NCBI GenBank assembly: GCA_030620005.1
Contig: JAUXAJ010000178.1
Location: 1-10,963 of the forward strand
DNA: 10,963 nt
Reading direction: 5' to 3'
Origin: Promethearchaeota archaeon
Lineage (GTDB): Archaea > Asgardarchaeota > Lokiarchaeia > Sigynarchaeales > SOKP01
In this document: positions 1-5,605 of the stretch, piece by piece
How positions within the stretch are numbered: position 1 is the first letter of the stretch
Layout of the letters: each line of letters begins with the position of its first letter
Notes under the pieces: model-generated
Databases searched by the model: none
What the model saw: the letters and a program-made list of their open reading frames with translations, nothing else
Told to the model about the DNA's origin: nothing
Translations under genes and position numbers: made by a program

Positions 1-59
1 AGAGAAAATAAAGTTTTATGTCGATTTGACCAGGATGATTTAGTAATAAGGACAATACT

Positions 60-295
60 GTGAACTACCCCTTCCTAAAGGAATCCAGCAGAGAATTAAC
101 ACGGGCAAGATACGGGGTTTTCGGAAGTTCGATAAGGTGGAGTATCAAGGAGGGTTATATTTCATCAAGGGTAGGATGAGTACGGGGCATGCGAAGCTGA
201 TGGGAATTGACGGTGTTGAGGCAAAGTTGAGACCGATTCCTAAATTTAATGTATTGAGAAGAGTGAGTGCGAAGAGTTCTCAGATATTTTTATAA
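60..295 (+). pseudogene. IscB-type RRXRR/HNH nuclease remnant: omega-RNA head joined to nuclease C-terminus
   Basis: From 92 to the stop at 293-295 an open frame reads 67 codons that resemble the extreme C-terminus of RRXRR/HNH (IscB-like) nucleases: INTGKIRGFRKFDKV, then YFIKGRMSTGHAKLMGIDG, then a basic tail RRVSAKSSQIFL. This is the small beta-rich module after the HNH and second RuvC parts. No start codon precedes it, and an in-frame stop lies at 47-49. The RRXRR motif, RuvC and HNH segments are all missing. Bases 60-84 instead match the first 25 bases of the structured RNA at 2821 (GTGAACTACCC followed by a small hairpin), so the locus looks like an omega-RNA-IscB element that lost everything from the RNA head to late in the protein. 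Codon use is more GC-rich than in the neighbouring genes, as expected for acquired DNA. The family call rests on remembered motif similarity, not a search. Confidence 0.66.
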
Positions 296-311
296 AATGA
301 TTATAATGATA

Positions 312-320
312 TTATAAATA
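312..320 (+). promoter_or_regulatory. Archaeal TATA box for the glycosyltransferase gene
   Basis: TTATAAATA lies 30-38 bases before the TTG start at 350. Archaeal transcription usually begins about 25 bases downstream of the box, so the transcript would have almost no leader. That agrees with the lack of a Shine-Dalgarno sequence before the start. Confidence 0.5.
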
Positions 321-349
321 AAAAAATAAAAATTAATAAAGAATAAAAA

Positions 350-2563
350 TTGTTGAATTATCGTATTGAACCTATATGGGTTTTATATTTAGGTACATTT
401 CCTCCCAGAGAATGCGGAATTGCTACATTTACAAAGGATTTAACGACAGCAATGGATAAAAAATTCTCTCCTAACTTAAAATCAAAAATCGTTGCCATGA
501 ATGATAGAGGAACTCCCTTTTATAATTATCCTGAGGATGTTATATTTGAAATAAATGATGACGATATCTCCTCATATATTAATGTAGCAAAAAAAATCAA
601 CGCAATTGATAAAATAAAGCTTATAAATATTCAACACGAATTTGGAATTTTTGGAGGAAAATATGGCGATTTTCTGATAAAATTTCTTGAAAATGTGAAA
701 ATACCTGTTGTGGTAACATTACATTCGATTATTCCGAATCCTGATGATAAGTTAAAGAAAATAGTTCGTATTATTGCAGAAAAATCTTCGTGTTTAGTAG
801 TCATGACCAAAATAGGAATTGATATTCTCAGAGAAGATTATGGAATAGAGACCGATATTATTGTCATCCCTCATGGAACACCCCCAGTACCTTTTATTCC
901 GAGCATGAAGGAAAAAAAAGTAATGAATATTAGTAATAAGATTGTCCTATCTTCTTTTGGGCTCATGAACTCTGGAAAAGGTTACGAATACGTGATTGAA
1001 GCGCTCCCTAAAGTGGTTAAGAAATTCCCTAATATTCTATATTTAATTGTCGGTAAAACTCATCCTGTAGTAAGAAAAAAAGAAGGAGAAAAGTATAGAA
1101 ATTTTCTTAAAGAAAAAGTTATAAAATTAAACCTTCAACAATACGTGAAATTTAAGAACGAATATGCATCTCTAGAAGAAATAATACATTTATTGCAAGC
1201 AACTGACATCTATATCTCATCAGGTCTGAATCCTACTCAAATTGTAAGTGGAACTTTAGCATATGCAATGTCATGTGGAAAGATGACTATATCCACACCA
1301 TTTTTACATGCCAGAGATACTCTTACTCCTGATAGGGGGCTACTTATCAAGTTTAGGGATTCAAAATCATATGAAAACGCTATAATAAAAATTCTTTCGG
1401 ATCCAAACTTGAAAGAAAGAATGGAAAAAAATATTTATTCTTATACGAGGAATACAACATGGCCAAATGTGGCGTTAAGTTATTGCAATTTGTTTAAAAA
1501 ATTAATTGGCAAGCTTGATAACATTAAGATGACATTTCCAAAGATTAAGTTTAACCATATCAAGAAACTTACAGATGATTTCGGAATGTTACAATTCTCA
1601 AATTATACAACTCCCGATAAATTATCAGGATATACGCTTGACGATAATGCTAGAGCTTTATTAGTATATACATTTTATTTCAATATCTTTAATGATATTT
1701 CTAAATTGAACCAAATTAAAAAATATCTCGATTTTCTGAAATTTGTACAGCAAAATGATTATAAGATTTATAATTTTGTAGATCATGAAAAGAAAATAGA
1801 TTTGGAGCATTGGAGCGAAGATGCCCACGGAAGAGCAATGTGGGCTCTTGGTTATCTGGTTTCTTCAGAAAAAATCTCTAATGAATTGAGAATTGAGGCT
1901 CAAACTATTTTTGAAAAAGCGATAAAGGTTATTAACAATATTAAATCTCCTAGAGCCGTTGCATTTATTATTATAGGTCTATATTTCTACAATCAGGATA
2001 AAAAATCGAATAATATCCAAATTAAAGAACTATCTGATCATTTAATTTCGCTATATTTCGATAATTCTGACGAGAAATGGAATTGGTTTGAAGAATATCT
2101 TACCTACTCAAACAGTAAACTATCAGAAGCTCTTTTTTATAGCTACAAAATAACAAAAGAAGAAAAATATTTAAAGATTGCAATAGATTCTTTAAATTTC
2201 CTTATCGCAATTACTTTTAAGAACGATTTATTTACTCCTATTGGTCAGAATGGATGGTATCTTAAAGATAGTGATAAAGCTTTTTTTGATCAACAGCCTG
2301 TAGATGTAGCTTATATGGTACAAACATTAATCCTGGCACATGAGGTAACAAAGGAGGAAAGATACATGAAACTAGCGATTTCGGCATTCAAGTGGTTTCT
2401 TGGAATAAATTCATTAAATCAAGTGATCTATGATGAAACTACTGGTGGTTGCCATGATGGTCTTGGTGAATTTTCAATAAATCTGAATCAGGGTGCGGAA
2501 TCATCCGTTACATACTTGCTTGCAAGACTTGCCTTTGAAGAATTAGAAAAAACAAGTAAGTAG
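350..2563 (+). CDS. GT4-type glycosyltransferase fused to a C-terminal alpha-helical (six-hairpin glycosidase-like) domain
   Basis: This 737-aa soluble protein should transfer a sugar from a nucleotide-sugar donor; donor and acceptor are unknown. Residues about 10-390 form a GT-B fold of the GT4 kind: the N-terminal loop LGTFPPRECGIATF (14-27), INIQHEFGIFGGKYGDF (92-108), VVTLHS, VIPHGTPPVPF (172-182), the sugar-nucleotide domain entry SSFGLMNSGKGYEYVIEALP (201-220), and SSGLNPTQIVSGTLAYAMSCGK (290-311), which replaces the usual EX7E region. Residues about 400-735 are an all-helical repeat with acidic and aromatic signatures typical of alpha/alpha-barrel glycosidase-like domains: SGYTLDDNARAL (426-437), EDAHGRAMWALGYL (490-503), FTPIGQNGWYL (628-638) and DQQPVDVAYMVQTL (647-660). 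TTG at 350 or 353 is the only possible start: a stop lies in frame at 344-346 and the first ATG falls after the conserved N-terminal loop. There is no signal peptide or membrane segment. Such two-domain proteins occur in archaea and bacteria, but whether the helical half is catalytic is not visible here. Confidence 0.86.
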   Translation: MLNYRIEPIWVLYLGTFPPRECGIATFTKDLTTAMDKKFSPNLKSKIVAMNDRGTPFYNYPEDVIFEINDDDISSYINVAKKINAIDKIKLINIQHEFGIFGGKYGDFLIKFLENVKIPVVVTLHSIIPNPDDKLKKIVRIIAEKSSCLVVMTKIGIDILREDYGIETDIIVIPHGTPPVPFIPSMKEKKVMNISNKIVLSSFGLMNSGKGYEYVIEALPKVVKKFPNILYLIVGKTHPVVRKKEGEKYRNFLKEKVIKLNLQQYVKFKNEYASLEEIIHLLQATDIYISSGLNPTQIVSGTLAYAMSCGKMTISTPFLHARDTLTPDRGLLIKFRDSKSYENAIIKILSDPNLKERMEKNIYSYTRNTTWPNVALSYCNLFKKLIGKLDNIKMTFPKIKFNHIKKLTDDFGMLQFSNYTTPDKLSGYTLDDNARALLVYTFYFNIFNDISKLNQIKKYLDFLKFVQQNDYKIYNFVDHEKKIDLEHWSEDAHGRAMWALGYLVSSEKISNELRIEAQTIFEKAIKVINNIKSPRAVAFIIIGLYFYNQDKKSNNIQIKELSDHLISLYFDNSDEKWNWFEEYLTYSNSKLSEALFYSYKITKEEKYLKIAIDSLNFLIAITFKNDLFTPIGQNGWYLKDSDKAFFDQQPVDVAYMVQTLILAHEVTKEERYMKLAISAFKWFLGINSLNQVIYDETTGGCHDGLGEFSINLNQGAESSVTYLLARLAFEELEKTSK

Positions 2564-2820
2564 CTGATATGATGGTATTGAAGTGTTGCTTGAATCTTAA
2601 AGATGCTCATGCCATTTAAATCTTCATTTTTTATTTTGTTTAAAAATGTGATAAAAATCTTTTAATTTTTAATTAATTTAATTACAGATCCTAGTAATTT
2701 TTTGAAGGTTTTGGATCTTCAAATTTCCCAAAAACAAAATTTTATTTTATTGAAATGTTTATATTTTTTGAATTTTTTAATTTACTTAGTAATATTTATA
2801 TCTGGAGATATTCTTCAGTA
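2564..2820. other. AT-rich gap between the glycosyltransferase and the omega-RNA
   Basis: No gene is visible. The gap holds an inverted repeat, TTTGAAG at 2701-2707 and CTTCAAA at 2717-2723 with a 9-base loop, and several T-runs. These could end the glycosyltransferase transcript. The final 16 bases (2805-2820) are the predicted guide part of the adjoining omega-RNA. Confidence 0.5.
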
Positions 2821-3107
2821 GTGAACTACCCTTGCCTGAAGGCACGGGCTTCGTGTGAGCACGGAGTTCCGTAGTTCACCAGACTCAGCGTGAAGAAATT
2901 CAAGCTACGATGGATTTGTCATGACACCTTCGGTTGACGCACCAGACCGCTGCTCTGTCGCCGATGGTTAAAAGCTCTGAGGGGTAGGAGCGGTGGCATC
3001 GGTGTAAAAAGCCCTTCCATCATTGTCGAGGTGAAATCGTAAGTCTTGCGTGGTCACAGCGCAAGAACACGCACTACCCGATGACGCTCGTTTCGTGCTG
3101 ACGAGCT
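2821..3107 (+). ncRNA. HEARO / omega-RNA (IscB guide RNA scaffold), standing alone
   Basis: A GC-rich island in AT-rich DNA with no open frame and dense base pairing. GTGAACTAC (2821-2829) pairs perfectly with GTAGTTCAC (2871-2879), enclosing two hairpins: TGCC-TGAA-GGCA (2833-2844, extended by CCC 2829-2831 with GGG 2846-2848) and a 7-pair stem closed by TGAG (2849-2866). Further on, ACCGCT (2946-2951) pairs with AGCGGT (2989-2994), while CGCCGATG (2959-2966) pairs with CATCGGTG (2997-3004). These two helices cross, making a pseudoknot. ACACC (2924-2928) could instead pair with GGTGT (3001-3005). A 7-pair hairpin follows at 3044-3066. The blocks GTTGACGCACC, GGTTAAAAGC, GAGGGGTAG and AAATCGTAAGTC are ones I recall from HEARO RNAs, which lie just before IscB genes and guide the nuclease. 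Here no IscB follows; a receiver-domain gene on the other strand does. The family call is from memory; the pairing is read directly. The 3' boundary is approximate. Confidence 0.76.
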
Positions 3108-3120
3108 TTAAAATATTTTT
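3086..3120 (+). terminator. Hairpin plus T-rich tail ending the omega-RNA; possibly the element's right end
   Basis: GCTCGT (3086-3091) and ACGAGC (3101-3106) form a perfect 6-pair stem with a 9-base loop, followed by TTTAAAATATTTTTT. In an omega-RNA locus carrying a nuclease, a ribosome binding site and the IscB start would be expected hereabouts. A hairpin at this place also fits the right-end subterminal hairpin of IS200/IS605-type elements. It also faces the 3' end of the minus-strand receiver gene, whose stop is at 3140. Confidence 0.45.
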
Positions 3121-3139
3121 TAATTATATTTGAAAGGAA

Positions 3140-3577
3140 TTAACTTGAATTTTTATTGAACAATTCAATGATCTCAACAATTTTTTTTGGAGAAAATGGT
3201 TTTTCAAGGAAAATGGCCGCCCCAGCTTCCATGGCTTTCTTTTTAACCCCTCTATCGCCGCTTGTAAATATTATATTACAATTTTTGTTTATTTCTTTAA
3301 TATATTCTGTTACTTCGAGACCGTTTTTTAGAGGCAAATAATGATCTATGATGACAACGCTTGGTTTATTAAGAAATTCATCGTACATGCTCATTGCGAC
3401 TTCTCCGTTTTTAGCAACCGCAATGGCTTTATAACCAAAATAATTTAGTATCTTTTTATATAAATCTCGTAGTAATTCGTCATCTTCAACGATAAATACG
3501 TCAATTGTTTTTTCTACGCTTTTTTTAAATTCACTTGAACCCGAATCCTTAATTATGTCGAACCAATCCCCAATGTT
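3140..3577 (-). CDS. Response-regulator receiver (REC) domain, complete domain but no standard start codon
   Basis: The frame is open from 3577 down to the stop at 3140, giving up to 145 residues. The first ATG (3394) would yield only 84 residues and cut off the first strand of the fold. The upstream 60 codons clearly encode the missing part: IDVFIVEDDELLRDLYKKILNYFGYKAIAVAKNGE, with the acidic pair (EDD). The rest supplies the phospho-acceptor Asp in VVIIDHYLPLKNG, the switch Thr/Ser in NIIFTSG, and the Lys in FLEKPFSP, so all receiver hallmarks are present. It should take a phosphoryl group from a histidine kinase; there is no output domain. Between the stop at 3578-3580 and the ATG at 3394 there is no in-frame ATG, GTG or TTG. 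Either it starts at an unusual codon such as ATT (3572-3574), or it is a 5'-truncated remnant; the leading residues NIGDWFDIIKDSGSSEF could be the tail of a lost domain. No kinase lies nearby. Confidence 0.72.
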   Translation of the reverse strand, partial: NIGDWFDIIKDSGSSEFKKSVEKTIDVFIVEDDELLRDLYKKILNYFGYKAIAVAKNGEVAMSMYDEFLNKPSVVIIDHYLPLKNGLEVTEYIKEINKNCNIIFTSGDRGVKKKAMEAGAAIFLEKPFSPKKIVEIIELFNKNSS

Positions 3578-3690
3578 TTAAAAAAATGAAATAATAACAA
3601 ATCCTAAAAAACAATAATAACAATTAATACTTAAGTTTTGTTAATTTAAGTTAAAGGTTTAAGGTTAAAATAAAATAATAGACTAAAAAC

Positions 3691-4155
3691 ATGAGAAGAA
3701 AAGATAAAGAGATTTCCGATAAAGAATTAATAGAATCTCTATTACAAAGAGCAGATGTTTGTAGGATCGCCATGTGCAATAATAACATTCCATACGTGGT
3801 TCCTGTTAATTTTGGATATAAAGATAATCGTCTGTATTTTCATTCTGCTCGGGAAGGAAGAAAAATTGACATGATTAAACAAAATAACCATGTTTGTTTT
3901 GAAATTGATATTGATGTGGAATTAGTAAAAAAATCGGGGACACCTTGCTCAGGCACTATGAAATACTATAGCGTAATTGGTTTCGGGAAAGCTACTATTA
4001 TTGAAGATCCCGTAAAAAAAAGAGAAGCTTTAGATATTATCGTCTCGCATTATTTATCTGGAAATTCTTATGATTATCTTGAGGAATTACTTAACAGAAT
4101 CCTAATTATAAAAGTTGACATTTCTAGCATTACAGGTAAAAAATCAGGTTATTGA
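3691..4155 (+). CDS. Pyridoxamine 5'-phosphate oxidase-related, FMN-binding split-barrel protein (NimA-like)
   Basis: A 154-aa cytoplasmic protein of the length usual for small flavin-binding split-barrel proteins of the Pyridox_ox_2/NimA group. Some members reduce nitroimidazoles or other small molecules using FMN; the substrate here is unknown. Visible family signatures are the N-terminal MRRKDKEI, the strand pair PYVVPVNFGY (34-43) and LYFHSAREGRKIDMIKQNNHVCFEIDID (about 48-75), which forms the FMN phosphate-binding part, then YYSVIGFGKATII (about 92-104) and the closing ISSITGKKS. The ATG at 3691 precedes the conserved start MRRKD and has no Shine-Dalgarno sequence; the A/T-rich block TTAAAATAAA (3665-3674) about 20 bases upstream would suit a leaderless transcript. 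It diverges from the receiver gene and converges on dnaJ, 57 bases from that gene's end, so it is probably transcribed alone. Family assignment is firm; the specific reaction is not. Confidence 0.8.
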   Translation: MRRKDKEISDKELIESLLQRADVCRIAMCNNNIPYVVPVNFGYKDNRLYFHSAREGRKIDMIKQNNHVCFEIDIDVELVKKSGTPCSGTMKYYSVIGFGKATIIEDPVKKREALDIIVSHYLSGNSYDYLEELLNRILIIKVDISSITGKKSGY

Positions 4156-4175
4156 TAAAATTATAAAGGATTATT

Positions 4176-4188
4176 AAAAAACTTTTTT
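4176..4188. terminator. Shared T-rich terminator between convergent genes
   Basis: AAAAAACTTTTTT lies in the 57-base gap between the split-barrel gene (+) and dnaJ (-). It gives a six-base T-run on each strand, the kind of short T-tract that ends archaeal transcripts, so it could serve both genes. Confidence 0.4.
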
Positions 4189-4212
4189 CTGAATTCTATC
4201 TTTATCGTTTTA

Positions 4213-5352
4213 TTATTTCATTAATTCTCTGAATTTAATTAATAATTCTTGCTGCTTATCGCTTATTCTTGAAGGTATAATAACATTTACGATGATATAT
4301 TGATCTCCCCTTCCTTTACCTCTTATTTGGGAAGCGCCGCGATTTTTAATCCTGAATTCTGTTCCAGATTGCGTGCCTGGTGATATCGACAATTGCTTTT
4401 TTGTAATTACCTTATTTTTATAGTCTAAGGTTGGTACGTTAATTTTTCCGCCGATAATTGCGGTAACTACATCAACATTCACTTTCGTATATAAATCGTT
4501 TCCACGACGAGTAAAATTCTCGTTTCCTTCAACATTTATTCCTAAATACAAATCTCCAGGAATGGCTTTAACGGAAGGAATGTGTCCCGCTCCTTGAACC
4601 TTTAAATGCACTCCATTTTCAACGCCAGGAGGGATTTTCACGTGTATTTTTTTAGATTCAGGATGTACTTTTCTTCCTTTACAAGTTTTACATTTCTTCC
4701 CAATAACACTTCCACTACCATTACAAGTATAACATTCTATTTCGCGAATTATTGTCCCGAATCCAGATTGAGTCATTCTTCTCACACGCCCAGCGCCATT
4801 GCAATCGGAACAAGTCTTTATACTTGAAGGGTCTTCAGCCCCAGTTCCTTCGCAACCAGAACAAGGAATGTATCTTTCAATGAACACATCTTTTTTCACT
4901 CCAAACATGGCTTCTTCGAAGCTTATCTGCATGTAATCTTCAATATCTTGACCTACTTCTCTACGTGGTGCATAACGCCTACTTCTGCGAGAACTAGATC
5001 CTCCTAACCCTCCAAATATATCACCAAATCCACCACTAAATCCACCACCAAAGATAGATTTTAGTAATTCGTCTATTCCAGGAATTCCACCACTAAAAAA
5101 GTCGCTCATGTCAACATGAACACCCTCAAAACCATAATGGTCGTAATTTTGCCTTTTCTGTGTGTCGCTTAACACTTCGTAAGCTTCTTGAAGCTCGATG
5201 AACTTATCCTTCGCTTTTAGGTCGTCTCTATTCATATCTGGATGAAGCTTTTTTGCTAACCGCCGATAGGCTAGTTTTATATCGCTCTCTGATGCATCTT
5301 TTGACACTCCAAGAACATCGTAGTAGTCTCTTTTATTTCCTTTAGAACTCAT
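4213..5352 (-). CDS. dnaJ: Chaperone protein DnaJ (type I Hsp40)
   Basis: Co-chaperone that binds unfolded clients and stimulates DnaK's ATPase in the cytoplasm. The 379-aa length is normal for type I DnaJ. Domains in order: J domain (about 8-75) with the essential HPD at 37-39 and the QNYDHYG end; Gly/Phe-rich linker (about 85-118, [17 protein letters not shown]) followed by a basic [11 protein letters not shown] patch; zinc-finger region with four Cys pairs at 164/167, 181/184, 207/210 and 221/224; then the C-terminal client-binding domains (about 235-370). The first three zinc repeats are regular CxxCxGxG, while the fourth reads CKTCKGRK and lacks the last glycine; all eight cysteines are kept, so zinc binding should be intact. 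The ATG at 5352 directly precedes the J domain. The gene lies 253 bases downstream of dnaK on the same strand and has its own TATA box, so it need not depend on read-through. Confidence 0.96.
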   Translation of the reverse strand: MSSKGNKRDYYDVLGVSKDASESDIKLAYRRLAKKLHPDMNRDDLKAKDKFIELQEAYEVLSDTQKRQNYDHYGFEGVHVDMSDFFSGGIPGIDELLKSIFGGGFSGGFGDIFGGLGGSSSRRSRRYAPRREVGQDIEDYMQISFEEAMFGVKKDVFIERYIPCSGCEGTGAEDPSSIKTCSDCNGAGRVRRMTQSGFGTIIREIECYTCNGSGSVIGKKCKTCKGRKVHPESKKIHVKIPPGVENGVHLKVQGAGHIPSVKAIPGDLYLGINVEGNENFTRRGNDLYTKVNVDVVTAIIGGKINVPTLDYKNKVITKKQLSISPGTQSGTEFRIKNRGASQIRGKGRGDQYIIVNVIIPSRISDKQQELLIKFRELMK

Positions 5353-5384
5353 GATAACTCAATCTATTTTCAACACTAATAAGT

Positions 5385-5393
5385 CTTATATAT
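5385..5393 (-). promoter_or_regulatory. TATA box of dnaJ
   Basis: Read on the minus strand this is ATATATAAG, centred about 37 bases before the dnaJ ATG, a near-ideal archaeal TATA element. Initiation about 25 bases downstream would leave a leader of roughly 10 bases. It implies that dnaJ is transcribed separately from dnaK, at least in part. Confidence 0.55.
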
Positions 5394-5576
5394 CTAATTA
5401 TGTAAAATAATTGAAAATATTTATTTTTTATGTATAAGACAAGAATTTAAGAGTTTCTATCTTGTTATTTTAAGAAAACTTTTAGAGTTTTTCATTTGAA
5501 TTTAATTTTTGGCTGCTTAAAATAGTTAATTCTATGAAAAAGGCAAATTCCTTAATTCGTAAGGCTTTAAATTAAC

Positions 5577-5593
5577 CAGAGAAAAATAAAAAA
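5577..5593 (-). terminator. T-rich terminator just after dnaK
   Basis: On the minus strand the run ATTTTTTATTTTTCTCTGG begins about 13 bases past the dnaK stop. There is no strong hairpin, but dense T-runs of this type are usual archaeal terminators. Together with the separate dnaJ TATA box it argues for two transcripts. The remaining part of the 253-base gap holds nothing else I recognise. Confidence 0.35.
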
Positions 5594-5605
5594 TGTTTAA
5601 AGTTT

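Noticed and set aside
2701..2723. Inverted repeat TTTGAAG/CTTCAAA as an operator
   Set aside because: It lies downstream of the glycosyltransferase with no promoter beside it, and short inverted repeats are frequent in such AT-rich DNA; kept only as a possible terminator part.
2821..3107. tRNA, rRNA fragment or CRISPR array as an explanation of the GC-rich island
   Set aside because: There is no T-loop or CCA-end pattern, no recognisable rRNA block and no evenly spaced direct repeats; the nested and crossing helices fit an omega-RNA better.
3156..3341. Plus-strand open frame opposite the receiver domain
   Set aside because: The minus-strand frame encodes an unmistakable receiver domain; the plus frame is its shadow.
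4606..4827. Plus-strand open frame inside dnaJ
   Set aside because: Overlaps the zinc-finger coding part of dnaJ; composition is that of a shadow frame.
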